64,000 nt of DNA from Schistocerca nitens (lineage: Eukaryota; Arthropoda; Insecta; Orthoptera; Acrididae): contig NC_064621.1 in assembly GCF_023898315.1 (NCBI RefSeq), forward strand, positions 14,506,501 to 14,570,500, given 5' to 3'. Positions 21,263-33,832 of this stretch are shown piece after piece. The stretch's first letter is position 1. Each line of letters begins with the position of its first letter. The notes under the pieces are model-generated. The model was given only the letters and a program-made list of their open reading frames with translations. It ran no database searches and was not told where the DNA came from. Made by a program: the position numbers and the translations under genes.

Positions 21263-22240
21263 TCCTCTCCTTGCTCCCATGGTGCAACTCTACAGAGACA
21301 ATGAGATGACATATATGTTAGAAAGGTTCTTCTAGGGGGGCAAGGGGGGAGGGGGGTGCATCAAAAGGATTACACTGGAGGGTATCATGCTATTCTACAG
21401 ATTTTTTTAGATGTGGCCTCCAAAGGATAAAAAATTATGTGGCTGGCTAGGAGGTTTCAGGAGCATGCTGGGAAAGGTGGTGTTACATGGTGTCAATGTC
21501 ACAGTGTTCATCAGTGTTAATGTTCTAAGTGTATTATTGGCAGTTTGGAGGTAACAGGACAGGAATTGAGATGAAAGAATGATTAGTGTCACAAATGGAG
21601 AAAGTACAGAAATATTATTGCTGATTTGACATATTTCATTTCCGCTTCTCATATTATCCTACTTTTGTCATTGTCTTTATTTTTGTCCATAGTTCATTCA
21701 TCCATTCTCTGTCCTTTCTTACACATATTTACATTCTCTTCTACACCCATAGCACAAACCCTGCTATTTCCTTTGTACCTTTAGCTGTAAACGGCTACAC
21801 AGCATCTAAATTACCCATATTTAAATATGATTACTTCCCTATTTTTTTACACTGTCTCTTCACTTTAACAACAGTTAGAATACCATCTCTAACTCTGAGC
21901 ACAGAAATTATTTATTTCAAAAGTCATTTACACTACTGCTACCTTTACCAACGACCCATCCCTTACCATATTTTGTTTCTACCTAGCCCCATGATAACTC
22001 TTTGTTTATTCTCTGCCAGCCCGCTGAGAAAACCCCAACTTTACCCTTGCTAAAATTGACAGTGTGCAGCCAGTTCCAGGAATTAGGTTAAAACACCAGA
22101 TTGGAATATTCTGTCGAGAATGATGTACTACAAAAACCTAAGAACTTTTAACATCACTTCCATCATTCTTGCAATTTGCCTGACTGCAACCATCACATGT
22201 TCCCATCCTACCTTCCCAGTCCTGGGATTGTACCCCCTCT
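21263..22240. other. Unassigned intron sequence with a G-rich tract
   Basis: A G-rich run at about 21335-21357, then pyrimidine-rich sequence at 21650-22000. No recognised motif. May be PLE-derived. Confidence 0.35.
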
Positions 22241-22244
22241 CCAC

Positions 22245-25230
22245 ATCTATATCTACATCTACAATGATATTCTGCAAACTTAAGTGCCTGGCAGATGGTT
22301 CATCGAACCACCTTCACAATAATTTTCTATTATTCCAATCTTGAACAGTGTGCAGAAAAAATCAACACCTATACCTTTCTGTGAAAGCTCAAATTTACTT
22401 ATTTTATTATGATGATTGTTCCTGCCTATGTAGATTGGTGTCAACAGAACATTTTCACATTCGGAGGACAAAGTTGGTGACTGAAATTTTGTGAGAAGAT
22501 TCTGCCACAATGAAAAATACGTCTGTTTTAATTATGTATGCCCCAAATGCTGTATCACGTCAGTGACATTCTCTCCCCTATTTAGCAACAATACAAAATG
22601 TGCTGCTGTTCTTTGAACATTCTTGATGTAGTCCATTAATCCTTTCTGGTAAGGATCCCAGCCAATGCAGCAGTACTCATAAAGGGGAGAGCCAAGTGTA
22701 GTGCAGCAAGTCTCTTTAGTAGCTCTGTTAAATTTTCTAAGTGTTCTGCCAATAAAACACAGTCTTTGGTTTGCCTTCCCAACAACATTTTTTCTGTGTT
22801 CTTTCCAATTTAAGTTGTTCATGACCGTAATTCCTAGGTAATTAATTGAATTTATGGCCTTTAGATTTGACTGACGTATCATGTAACCGAAGTTTAGTGG
22901 ATTCCTTTTACCACTCATGTGTATGACCTCACACTTTTCATTATTTACAGTCAACTGCCAATTTTTGCACCATACAGATATTTTTGTCTAAACTGTTTTG
23001 CAATTTGTATTGATCTTCTGATGACTTTACTACATGATAAATTACAGCATCGTCTGCAAACAACCTAAGACAGTTGTTCAGAGTGTCTCCTAAATCTTTT
23101 ATATAGAAGAGAAAACACAGAGGACCTGCAACGCTACCTTGGGGAACGCCAGAAATCTCTTCTGTTTGTCTCAATGGCTTTCCATCAATTACTATGAACT
23201 GTGACCTCTCCAATATGAAATCATGAATCCCATAACATAACTGAGACAATATTCCATAAGCACACAATTTTACTACAAGCCACTTGTGACGTGGAATGTG
23301 AAATCATTCTGAAAATCTAGAAATATGGTATCAATTTGAAATCCCTTGTCAATAGCACTCAACACTTCATATGAGTAAAGAGATAGTAGTGTTTTGCAAG
23401 AATGATGTTTTCTAAATCATTGTTGACTGTGTGTCAATAGGTAATTCATAATGTTCAAACACAGTATATATTCAAAAATCCTGCAGCATAGTGATATTAA
23501 TGATATGGGACTGTAATTTAGTGGATTACTCCTACTGCCTTTCTTGAATACTGATGTGACCTGTCCAAATTTCCAGTCTTTGGGTATGGATCTTCACCAA
23601 GCGAGCAGTCGTATATGATCATTATGAATAGAGCTATTGGATCAGCAGACTCTGAAAGGAAGCTGACTGGTATATTCTGGACAGGAAGACTTGTTTTTTA
23701 TGAAGTGATTTAAGTTGTTTCACTACTCCGAGTATATTTACTTCTAAGATATTCATGCTGGCAGCTGTTTTTAATTCAAATTCTGTAATATTTAGTTCAT
23801 CTTCTTTGGTGAAAGAATTTTCGAAGGCTGCGTTTAGAAGGTCTGCTTTGGCAGCACTGTCGTCAATAGTATTTCCATTGCTATCACCATTAGCATACTT
23901 TACACACAACCAGAATCTCTTTAGATTTTCTGCCAGGTTTCAAGACAAAGTTTCATTGTGGAAACTATTGTCTTGCATTTGTGGTAAGTCCATGCTAAAT
24001 TTCAAGCTACTGCAAAAGATAGCCAGTCTTGGAGATTTTTCATTCATTTAAATTATGTATGATTTTTTAATTGTTTCTGCGGCAGTGCTCTGATGCACTT
24101 TGTGTACCAAGGATGTGCAGTTACATCATTTGTTAATTTATTTGTTTTAAATCTCTCAATTGTTGTCGATACTATTTCTGTGAATTCAAGCCATATCTGG
24201 TCTACACGTACACCATTAATTTGGAAGGAGTGGAGATTGTCTCTCAGGAAGGTCTGAAGTGAATTTTCCTCTGTTTTTTTAAAATAGTTAAATTTTTCAT
24301 ATTTTTGGATGATTTGGGGGTTACAGCATTCAATCTCGTTACAACAACCCTGTGTTCACTAATCCCTGAATCCTTTTTGAGGCTTGTAATTAGTTCAGGA
24401 TTATTTGTTGCTAAGATGTCGAGGGTGTTTTCACAACCGTTTACTCATTTACTATTGATGTGGGCTTATGAGCCAAATGCTCGAAATAATTTTCAAAGAA
24501 TGCATTTAGCACAATTTTGGATGATGTTTCATGCGTACCTACAGATTTAAATATGAATTTTTGTCAACATTTCATGGGTGAATTAAAATCACTACGAACA
24601 ATAATGGGTATGTGTTTGAAATTAAAATCAAGTTTTCTTTGAACCTTTCAACAATTGTATCATCTATGTTGGGAGCTCGGTAGAGGGTTCCAAACATTAT
24701 TTTATTTTGGTTGCCAAAAATGACCTCTGCCCATACTAACTTCTAATTCAATTTCTCTACAAGATAAAAGACTTCCAACAGCAACAAAAATGTCACCATC
24801 AACTGCATTTAGCCTATCCTTTCTGAACACCAGTACGTTCATCACAAAAATTTTGGCTGAACTTTTCTCAGGCCTTAGCTAGCGTTTAGCCTATAACAAT
24901 TTGAGCATCAGTGTTTTTTATTAGTACTTGAAGCTCTGGTACTTTCCCAATATAGGTATGACAATTTACAAATGTTATACTGATGGATCCTGTATCTATG
25001 TTTTTCCGGTGTTTGGCCTGCACCCTTTTGAGACTGAAGCTCTTTTTGTGTTTCCCCGAGACCCTCTCACCTACAAAACTGCCCGACACACAGCCCCTGC
25101 TACCCATGTAGCCACCTCCTGCATGTAATGGACTCCTGACCTATACAGTGCAACCCAAAACCCAACCACCTTATAGCGCAGAGCCCTCTGAGCCTCTGAT
25201 TCAGATGTTCCACTCAGCTCTGTACCATAG
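22245..25230 (-). mobile_element. Long jockey-type LINE, antisense, degenerate
   Basis: Nearly 3 kb in one orientation. From 25110 down: an endonuclease N-terminal piece (VNCHTYIGKVPELQVLIKNT, AQIVIG), then VLVFRKDRLNAVDGDIFVAV and a SDFNSP motif at about 24590. The RT follows (LDFQNDF near 23320, ISGVPQGSVAGPLCFLFYIK and LFADDAVIYH at 23150-23040), then the RT C-terminus (KCEVIHMSGK, INYLGITVMNNLNW, 22930-22790) and the end domain to about 22540. The 3' end has an (ATCTAC)n-type tail at 22245-22262. Frames shift several times, so it is inactive. Confidence 0.85.
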
Positions 25231-25232
25231 TC

Positions 25233-26107
25233 CGCAATTTATTTATTTATTTATTTATTTTATCCATCTTTCAGCATTAACATGCAATCGATGTCGTCAG
25301 AAGAGTTACAGCTATTTGTACATTATGTTTTACATACCAAAATATTACATAGTAAAAATAAAGCATTTTAAGTATTATAGCTATTTGTACATTATGTTTC
25401 ATATAACAAAAATATTACATGAAAAAAAAAAGACAGTGTTGTACCCTATTAGCTAATAGCTAGCTGCCTCTACATCCATAACTATACATAACAGTAAGCC
25501 TAAGTTTATCAATAAATTAGATCATCTTTACAACTATTCTGAAATTCTTCTACACTGTAGAAAGTATTTTTCTTCATCCACATTTTGGTTTTAGTTTTGA
25601 AAATATCCATTGATACCAATCGTGCCTGTACGGGTAAAGTGTTGAATAATTTTATGCCTATGTATTCATAGCTAGATTGGGTTTTCTTAAGCCTGGTTGT
25701 GGGTATATCAATCATATTTGTTTGTCGAGTATTGTGTTGATGAACTGATTTCCTTATAGTGTAGTGGTTTAAGTTTTCTTTTATGTTTAATAGGCAACAA
25801 TATATGTAAAGAGATGGAACTGTGAGAATTTTTAAGTCTCTAAAATAAGGTCTACATGAGGTCTTGTTGTCAGTGATTCCGTAAAGACGTCTAATTGCTT
25901 TCTTCTGCCAAGTGAAAATTTTTTTGGCTCCTGGAGAGTTACCCCATAAAAGAATGCCATATTGTAGATGGCAATGAAAGAAGGCATAGTATGACTGAAG
26001 CAATAAATCTTGTGTAACACATGTGTGTAGTTTGGCTAGTAGGTAGATAACTCGTGATAGCTTTCGACATACATAACCTGTATGTGTGTCCAGTTGACTA
26101 TGCTGTC

Positions 26108-26144
<37 letters not shown>

Positions 26145-26150
26145 CTTAAG
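25233..26150 (-). mobile_element. LINE 3' fragment with open C-terminal frame
   Basis: A 219-residue minus-strand frame (25509-26168) holds the C-terminal domain common to jockey-like LINEs: QYGILLWGNSPGAKKIFTWQ, KKAIRRLYGI, CRPYFRDLKILTVPSLYIY, HQHNTRQTN and IGIKLFNTLP. The 3' UTR runs to a (TTTA)n tract at about 25233-25261, i.e. a (TAAA)n tail. The 5' truncation coincides with a GT tract, so the first 20 codons of the frame are a translated microsatellite (His-Thr repeats). The surviving part is intact but has no RT. Confidence 0.85.
26104..26142. repeat. (GT)n microsatellite
   Basis: About 18 uninterrupted GT units at the 5' truncation point of the adjacent antisense LINE. Confidence 0.9.
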
Positions 26151-26199
26151 AATAGAAAAAGAATGCACAAATTATGATAGAAGTAACCATCAGGTTTGG

Positions 26200-27735
26200 G
26201 CTGATACCCAAATTCTACTCACCAAGCAGCGGCTAGAACACACATATAAAAGTTATTACAAAAACCTGAGAGCTTAAGGTGGAAGATAGTGTAATGTGGA
26301 AGACACAGATTACTGTGAAAACATCATGTACAAGTTAATAACAGCGAAAAGCTAACTGCATTGTATGTGATAGAGGTGCGAAGAGGTCAGAAAATGAAAT
26401 ATCTAGAAAAATTAAACTGAGTGAAGAAAGAAATAGTTATTATGATGAAATGCTGAGACCGAAGAAATTAACATAAATTAAGGCCAAGTGGGTGGTGGGA
26501 ATGAAGAACATGTTGTAGCGCCAATTTCCTCCTGCAGAGTTCTGAGAAATTGGTGTCTGGGGAAAGAATACAGATGGAAAGTGCAGTGAAATAGGCACCA
26601 AGCTTACAACAGTCATGTTGCAGAGAATGCTCTGCAACAGGATATTGTGTGTTGTGGTATACACCCTCTGCCAATGCCCACTCATCCAGACTGATGGCTG
26701 GGTGGTAGTCATGATTATGTAAAAGGCTGAAAAGTATTTACATAACAGCTGGTCATTTCACAGGTGGCTCTCCCTTTGATAGTATATGTTTTGCCAGTTG
26801 CAAGACTGGTATAAGTGGTGGTAGGAGGGTGCATAGGCAAAGTCTTGCAGCTGGGACGGTCACAGAGGTAGAAGCCATGGAATAGGGAGATAGGTGCAGA
26901 AGAAGCATTGGGTCTTAGAAGGATATTAGGGACACTGACAGGACAATGAAAAGCTATTCTAGGTGTGGTGGGAAAAATCTTAGACAGGCTGTACCTCATT
27001 TCGGGGAACAATTCTAAGAAGTCATGGCCTTGTCAAAGTAGCTAATTAATACATTGAAGACCAGGATAATACTGCGTGACAAAAAGTGTACTCCTAAGTT
27101 GTTTATTGGAGGGGTCAGTGCTACAAGGATTATATGTGATGGCCAAGGGTATCTACTTTTGAACTAGGTTGTTGGGGTAATTTTGTCCAGTGAAGGTGTA
27201 GGTGGGAATGGTGTTGTATTGCTGTAATGAGTTGCATCTGAACAAATACGTCTGACTTGATTGCCAAGGCTGTAAGGGAGGGAATGTTTGACCTGGAAAG
27301 GATGACAACTGTTAATGCGTAAGTACTCTTGTTTGTTGGTAGGTTTAATGTGAACAGAAGTGTGTGGCCGGCCTTCAGTTAGGATGAGATCAACATCAAG
27401 GAAAGTGGCATGGAATGTGGAATATGACCATGTGAAATTTAATTGGGAGAATGTATTTAGATTCCAGGAATTTTAACAGGTCAGTATCACCATGAGTCCA
27501 TATGGCAAAGATATCATCAATGTGTCTGATCTACACCATGGGCCGAAGACTTATGGATCCCAAGAAAGCCCTCTCCAAGCAAGGCATGAAAAGGCTGGCA
27601 TAGGAAGGAGCCATCCCTGTTCCCACGATTGTACCCCTGATCTGTTTGTATGTCGGCCCATCAAAGATAAAGTTGATTAAGGTGAGCAGGAAGGATGTCC
27701 AAACTCTACCCCTCATGCTAAACCTCATCAGCATT
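26200..27735 (-). mobile_element. PLE with RT core and traces of GIY-YIG domain, antisense
   Basis: Minus strand from 27734: LLTLINFIFDGPTYKQIRGT then APSYASLFMPCLERAFLGS (RT motifs), RHIDDIFAIWTHGDTDLLKF at about 27530-27480 (RT YxDD box as HIDD), PEMRYSLSKIFPTTPRIAFH at about 27000, and CKTLPMHP...GKTYTIKGRATCEMTS at about 26830-26750, the usual entry into the GIY-YIG domain. A degenerate rest follows to about 26440. The left end (26213-26260) matches terminal repeat family A. Stops and frameshifts between blocks. A same-family copy in the opposite orientation lies at 28610-30670. Confidence 0.8.
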
Positions 27736-27745
27736 TTTCCTTTGC

Positions 27746-27900
27746 ACCTCTCCCTTTCCCTTCAAACCCTTCTGGAAGAAGCAGAGGCACTGGCTTCAAA
27801 TGCTTCCATATGTAATACCTTTATATATGTGTGTTCTCCAGCCAGTGCTTGGTGAATAAGTTTTATACTTATCCAGTTGGATTACATTGTCAAAGACTGA
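27746..27900 (+). repeat. PLE terminal repeat, family A, inverted relative to the left end of the PLE
   Basis: Contains CTTCAAACCCTTCTGGAAGA and GTGTGTTCTCCAGCC and ends in TTATCCAGTTGGATTA, in reverse orientation to the copy at 26213-26260. The antisense PLE is therefore flanked by inverted terminal repeats. Confidence 0.6.
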
Positions 27901-28485
27901 ATATTTTCATTGATACATTAACCTGTATAGGCATCATTCCCTCTTCTGTTACCCTCTTGTCAGTCTTTGTTGTCATATATCTTGTTCAAAGTGTCATCTG
28001 CTTTCTACTTTATGTGTTGGTCCACTCGCTTATTTGTCTGTACCACTTTCCCCAGTGTCTTTTCTAACACTGATTTTCAGTAACATTTTCTCCTACAACT
28101 TCCTCTTTCTTTTTGTCAAGTTTTTAAAATTTTGTCTCTTTTCAAGACTTTCCCTAAAGACTTTTCTCCAATCTTTTTTATACCATATAGGTGACTTTTC
28201 TGGCAAGAAATTCTCACATATGCATTACCTCTTGTTAACCCCTGTCTGTCCTCATGATTTTCGTGTGAATTTTTCTGATCTTTTTCCTTGCTTTTCTTCC
28301 ATTTTGCTATCTTTTTCCACCCTCTGCTTTTCTTTTTTGCCACTCCCACCACCTCTAATGCTCCAAACTCTCTTCTCTTGTCATGATGAACCTCATAACA
28401 TATTACATCCATTTGTTTTGAAAACATGCTTTTGCATTATCAAAACTAAGGTAGTACATTCTGTTTCTTGAAACCTGCAAGTTCT
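27901..28485. other. Unassigned pyrimidine-rich sequence
   Basis: T- and C-rich without a recognised motif, between two PLE copies. The 145-codon open frame at 28034-28471 is compositional (Phe/Leu/Ser-rich) and I do not regard it as a gene. Confidence 0.4.
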
Positions 28486-28590
28486 CTGCCGTGTGATGAC
28501 TGGGTGTTGTGTGCTGTCCTTAGGCTAGTTAGGTTTAAGTAGTTGTAAGATCTAGGGGACTGATGACCATAGATGTTAAGTCCCATGAAA
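28486..28590 (+). mobile_element. SINE 3' part (same family as 53666-53811)
   Basis: Carries GTTAGGTTTAAGTAGTT and the block GGGGACTGATGACCATAGAT, GTTAAGTCCCAT, shared with the SINE at 53666-53811. The tRNA-like head is missing, so the copy is 5'-truncated. Confidence 0.7.
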
Positions 28591-28609
28591 ATTACTGTTT
28601 CTGGATGTA

Positions 28610-30300
28610 ATCTCACTCTAAACCAGCCTCTTTTACAGTTTCAAGTACAACAATCTGTTGCATTTATCCAGCCAATCTGTGACCTATATGCCTCATCAAG
28701 CAATTGCAACTCCACAAGACTTCTCTCCTTCTACAAAATCCTGCAGTTATCTGGTCCTCATGTGTCCTTGTATGATATCATCTGCCAAACCAACTTCAAA
28801 CTGCAAAAACATGTCAGACATCATCTCAAAAAGCTGTCCCACCTTCTCTAAACTACCTCAACCTTGGTGTTTCACTTCCTGTCCCTCTGCAGCTCCCCAC
28901 ACAGCCACATCATCAGCCACCACTCCTCTCCTACAAACTCAGCTTGGCCAACCTCCTTTACATCCCCAAGCCTTCACCACTGCCCCCCAGAGCAATAATA
29001 ACTCACAATTACGAAAACCAGTCACAACAGTACAGTGTTCTCCACCTCTTGTCTAAAGAACTCACTCCTTCTGAATTATCCATATTATCCAAAGGTCTCA
29101 CTTCATCCCTAAAGCAGCATTTAATCATGCTGCTTTGGTGAAGGATCTACTTTCCTTCACATGTAATGTCAACTGGAAATATCACTTAGCAATCCAATCC
29201 TAAAACCTTTTGCAACAGAAAACCTGACATTGAGCCCTACGTTAAACAGTTCTGACCACGATCCTAACTTGATCCACCGCCACTAACTCACAGTCATCCC
29301 TCACAAGCCTTTTAGGAATTCCTCACACCCAGAATTACTTCACAACCCTTTCTCACATCCATACAATATTACCTTAACCTGTCCTCTGCAGAACTTCCAG
29401 CTCTTCATTCCCTGAAAGCTGATGAATCCATCATTATCTTCCTTGGAGATAAGGGATCTACACAGTGGTACTTGACAGACAGGAGTAAATAAGTAGATAT
29501 GTACACCAGCTGTCTGACACCTTTACATGCAGCTTCTGCCATCAAGATACCATACCTGTGATTCAAACAGACCTGCAGTCCCTTCTTAAAACCTCAGGCC
29601 CCTCACAAGGAGGCCTCAGTCCACAGAACTTCTCACCCAACCTGTACCATGTATCACCAAATTTAAACTTGTTACTAAGATCCACAAACCCAATCATCCT
29701 GGCCATCCCATAGTTGCTGGCTTCAAAGCATTCACCAATTGTGTCTCTGCCTTAGCTAATTAAGACCTGCAACCCATTATACGAAGATATCAACCACTTC
29801 CTATATAGTCTGAAATCCATGCTTGTCCCACTCCCACCACACATTGAAGCAATCTCCCTCTACACCAACATCCCCCATGTACATGGTCTGTCTGTTCCTG
29901 AACATTTTCTTCATCAGTGTCCACCTGATTTAAAACCTATGACATCCCTCCTGCTCACCTTAATCAACTTTATACTTACCAACAACTATTTCACCTTTGA
30001 AGAACAGACACACAAACAGACAAGGGGTACGGCCATGGGAACCAGGAACGCTCCTCTCTATGACAACCTTTTCATGTGTCGACAGGAGGGAGCTTTTCTG
30101 GGATCCACAAGTCTTTAGCCCCTGGTTCAGTTTAGATGCATTGATGACATTTTCGCCATATGGACTCACAGTGACACTGATCTGTTAAAATTCCTGGAAT
30201 CTCTAAATACATTCTCCCAATAAAATTTCACATGGTAATATTCAGTATCAACTGTCACTTCCCTTGATGTTGGTCTCATCCTCATCAAAGGCCAGTTATA
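28610..30300 (+). mobile_element. PLE with RT core, sense
   Basis: Plus-strand blocks in order: LLSKELTPSELSILSKGLTS (about 29050), HVSPNLNLLLRSTNP (29650), ISLYTNIPHVHGLSVPEHF (29845), LINFILTNNYFTFEEQTHKQ followed by RGTAMGTRNAPLYDNLFM (29960-30080, RT motif), CIDDIFAIWTHSDTDLLKFL (30135-30190, RT catalytic IDD), and SLDVGLILIKGQLYTTV. Then the sequence jumps into terminal repeat family A, so the GIY-YIG endonuclease has been deleted. Frames are open only locally. Confidence 0.8.
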
Positions 30301-30309
30301 CACTACTGT

Positions 30310-30670
30310 TTTTTCACTCTTATTAACTCATTCTTGATGTTTCAGCAGTAATCTCTGTCTTACATATTACCCTATTTTCCACCTATAAGCTCTCAGGTTT
30401 TCTAATCTTATCGGGTGTAGTTCCCAGCAATCAGTCTTTCACCCTCATCCCGTCTGGTAAGTCTCCACCAACTCAGGGTTCTGGTTAACTTTTCCAAACT
30501 CTACCCTTTTCCCTAAACCTCACCAGTACTTTCCCTTCACCCCTATTCCTTCCCCTTCAACCATTCTGCCAAAAGAAGGAGCCACAGGCACCAAAAGCTT
30601 GCATACATTATCTATTACGCATTTACATGTGTATACTCCTGCTACCACATGGTGAGCAGATGTCGTATGT
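30310..30670 (+). repeat. PLE terminal repeat, family A
   Basis: Contains CTCAGGTTTTCTAATC, TCCCGTCTGGTAAGTCTCC, CCATTCTGCCAAAAGAAGGA and CCAAAAGCTTGC and ends near CACATGGTGAGCAGATG. It is the longest copy of the family and closes the PLE at 28610. Confidence 0.65.
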
Positions 30671-30829
30671 CACTATTGTTTTCCACCTGTGCTGTTTGTT
30701 AATGGTAAACTTTATCTGGGAGTAAATGCACTGTGAGGCTCTTATCAGTATGCTCAACTGATTAAAGAGAAGTCTTAGAATTGACATGACACATTGCCAC
30801 TAGTGCACAATTCTGTGTAATGAATGCCT

Positions 30830-31340
30830 TTCTCCTCAATGGCAAATTATCTCAGAATACAATGCCATAAGCAATGGTGAGTGAAAATATGAAAAGTAAG
30901 TCAACTTTTTGACATTTTCATCACCAAAATCTGATATTATCCATAATATACGAATTGTAGAGCTAATACATCAGTCGGAACTTGTGTGGTACTGAAGTCC
31001 ATGTATTGTGTTTTGTTTAAATTTAATGACAGTCCATTTGCATAAAACTAGTTATTAATTTTCAAGAGAATAGTATTTAGATTTTAAAGTGTTGGAAGTT
31101 AGGCTTCTTTATAAAATTTGCATCACTAACAAAGAGAACTACTTGTGCTTCATGGATATTTGACATGAAAGCATTTATGGAAGAGAAGAACAAGAGCAGA
31201 CCCAATATTGATACCTGCAGTAAATCTGTCATGATTATCCCACATTCTGATGATACTGTTTTATTGTGCACACTCGAGTATCTCAATATAACATCACATC
31301 TTTTTCATTTCATAGAACTAGTGAAACCTGGCAGACATTG
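30830..31340 (-). mobile_element. Jockey-type LINE RT scrap, antisense
   Basis: Minus strand: LLQVSILGLLLFFSSINAFM (degenerate PQGSxLGPLLFL motif), VVLFVSDANFI (degenerate FADD box) and LSLNLNKTQYMDF. Heavily mutated. Confidence 0.6.
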
Positions 31341-31344
31341 CCCT

Positions 31345-31760
31345 GCCTAGTATATTTAAAACCCACATCCTTTCGTCTTTAACTCTCCTTCCCTCTTTCC
31401 TGATGAGGCAACAGTTTGTTGCGAAAGCTTGAATTTTGGGTGCATGTCTGTGTTTGTTTGTGTGTCTGTCGACCTGCCAGCACTTTCATTTGGTAAGTCA
31501 CATCATCTTTGTTTTTTTATATATATAGTGGGAAACATTCCACGTGGGAAAAATATATCTAAAAACAAAGATTGGAATGACTCTTTGTTTTTAGTGGTCT
31601 TTAAATATGTCTGCTTGTGTCTGTATATGTGTGGATGGATATGTGTGTGTGTGCGAGTGTATACCCGTCCTTTTTTCCCCCCTAAGGTAAGTCTTTCTGC
31701 TCCCGGGATTGGAATGACTCCTTACCCTCTCCCTTAAAACCCACATCCTTTCGTCGACAA
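31345..31760 (+). repeat. PLE terminal repeat, family B, rearranged (two partial copies)
   Basis: AAAACCCACATCCTTTCGTC appears twice (about 31358 and 31736). The first copy holds a hammerhead-like core: CTGATGA (31400-31406), stem GCAAC/GTTGC and GAAA (31423-31426). Near 31523-31575 the terminal sequence is inverted (GGGAAACATTCCACGTGGGA). Confidence 0.7.
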
Positions 31761-31924
31761 TCTTGGAAGCTTTTTTCTTCTAACAACCCCCAGAGAGAGT
31801 ACTACAAAGAATAATTATGCGCTCATGGCATAGCTATTGTATGAAACTACTTTGCGCATGGATTCTGCGAGCATGAAGGTAGAACTGTATCAGAATAATT
31901 CACCGAATATAAAGAGATATTACA

Positions 31925-32122
31925 CTGTGATAGTGCCATGCAAAACAACAAGGGGTGCAAGCTCCCTCCATGAAAAACACGACCCCACCATTACACCACA
32001 GCCTCCGAATTTTACTGTTTGCACTACACACACTGGCAGATGACATTCACTGGGCATTCGCCATACCTACACCCTGCCATCAGATCACTACATTGTGTAC
32101 CATGTTTCATCACTCCACATGG
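31925..32122 (-). mobile_element. Tc1-like transposon, middle part, antisense
   Basis: Minus strand reads as the centre of a Tc1 transposase gene (ATGTGGAGTGATGAAACATG, the SDE-type catalytic region, then a FGGCGVMVWG-type block, degenerate). It is the continuation of the N-terminal part found in the opposite orientation at 33833-34407. Both ends are sharp breaks against unrelated sequence. Confidence 0.75.
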
Positions 32123-33832
32123 GAAGGGTAACAGCAAAGGTACTAAAAGGGAACAGTTTGGATAGTTCTGTTACCACTGAGCAAAAGGACACGTGTAGCC
32201 TGTTGATGGGTAAGAGTCTCATTCAGCTGCAAAGAAAGTAGTGCAGAGCAGACAATCAATAAGAACTTAACAGGCACACTGGAAACTAAGTTCAGTATAA
32301 AGGAAAGGTCTTGCTGTTAGGTAGCAGTGATGGCTGAGGTATAGGCAAACACATTCCGATAAAACTAGAATCAGAGCACCAGGTCACAAGTATTGTTAAA
32401 CTTGGTACTAACTGTGGCCAAATAGTAGACGATATTGAGGCAGCAACTAGGGATCTGGGTGAAGAGAACCAGGTATTTATAGTCAGGAGAGCAAGCAGGA
32501 ACCTGACTAACAATAGAGAATATAGTACCAGGAGTGACCCAGAGGAGCTAGGTACAGCAACATCATACACATGTTGACTTTAATGAGGTTCTGCAGCAGC
32601 ACAGTCTGTCCTGGATGAACAAAACTGTCAGGAAACATAACCAGGAGCTGACTGGGTTGCTGCTGACTTTGGATAAAGCTCATGTTGATGCTCTGCCTGT
32701 TGCTGCTGGGGAAACAACTGATTGTTGAAAATATAAGATTGGCACCATTGCTAGTAGTAGAATTCCTGTGATTACAGATGTAAGAGGTAAGCCTTTATGT
32801 AGAAAGGATGAGTTGTCATTTATATAAAAAATAAAACGAAGTTCACATTTATTCATATCAATAGGTTATGCCTAGATCAACAATCAAAAGCCTGTGCTTA
32901 TGAGCTAATGCTGCCAGAAAACTCATTTGTGATTGTTTCAGTGTATAGAGCCCCATTGAGAAACTTTCAAATATTGATACAAAAATTTACGTCATTATTA
33001 TGCCATGCAACAGACAAAATGTTTTTCTGAAGGATTTTGATAAATGGTTTGATTTGGAAATGTTATGTAACACTTACAATATGTGTTCCATTGTTAATTT
33101 TCTGACCAGGATTACACAGGAAGGTAGAATATTAATAGACAATATTTTTGTAAATAAACACTTAAATCAGTGATATAGATGTGTCAAGTAATGAATAGTC
33201 TCTGTGACCATGATGCACGAGTGATGCTACTAGAATCTTTCCTGGTTACAATGAAATGGTCACATACAAAAAGGTTAAAGTAATCAATGAACAGACAACA
33301 AAAAGTTGGAAGGCAACATTGTGGCAAGCTGGTTGGAAAGATGTGTATAATGTGACAGATGTCAGTTTGAAATTTAATGTATTTTTTGGAGGGCATCTAT
33401 CAATGTTTAACAGCTGCTTTCAGAAGAAAATAATAAATACAGTACTAATAAGCCATCAAAAAAGCCCTGAATTATAAAAGGGATCAAAATATTGTGTGCT
33501 AGGGAAAGTAAATTGTTTGATATGTTTGAGACAAACATTGAAATAGGACTGGGTTCATACTACAAGAAATACTGTTTGTATTAAGAAATGTGACCAAAAA
33601 ATCTCCATACAATTTCTGAAACCAATAATTCAGATAATCAAATTAAGTCTATTTGTGCAATAGTTAAAAGAAACACCAGGTAATCAGTTGAGGAATGCAA
33701 GGACTTTGTTATTAAAGAAACAACCAAATAATAAATGATATTAGCCAGGTGGGCAATGTATTTAATAATTATTTCCTGGAAGTAACTAAGAGAATTGGCA
33801 TATATACTCAAGAGATAAAGCAACAGATTATA
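32123..33832 (+). mobile_element. LINE with ORF1 esterase-like segment and endonuclease/linker, sense
   Basis: At about 32305-32575 the plus strand reads VLLLGSSDG, then IVKLGTNCGQIVDDIEAATR and DLGEENQVFIV, resembling an SGNH-esterase-like ORF1 domain of some LINEs. At 32880-33160 it gives an endonuclease segment (LPENSFVIVSVYRAPL) and the RT linker TTKSWKATLWQAGWKDVYNV, FKLNVFF-like and NSCFQKKI up to about 33480. RT core absent. Degenerate. A second copy of 32200-33250 lies inverted at 34408-35480. Confidence 0.65.

Noticed and set aside
25509-26168. A complete small host gene of 219 codons
   Set aside because: It is a LINE C-terminal domain whose start is a translated GT microsatellite.
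28034-28471. A membrane-protein-like ORF (Phe/Leu-rich, 145 codons)
   Set aside because: Pyrimidine-rich low-complexity sequence beside PLEs; the antisense frame is equally open, as expected from composition.
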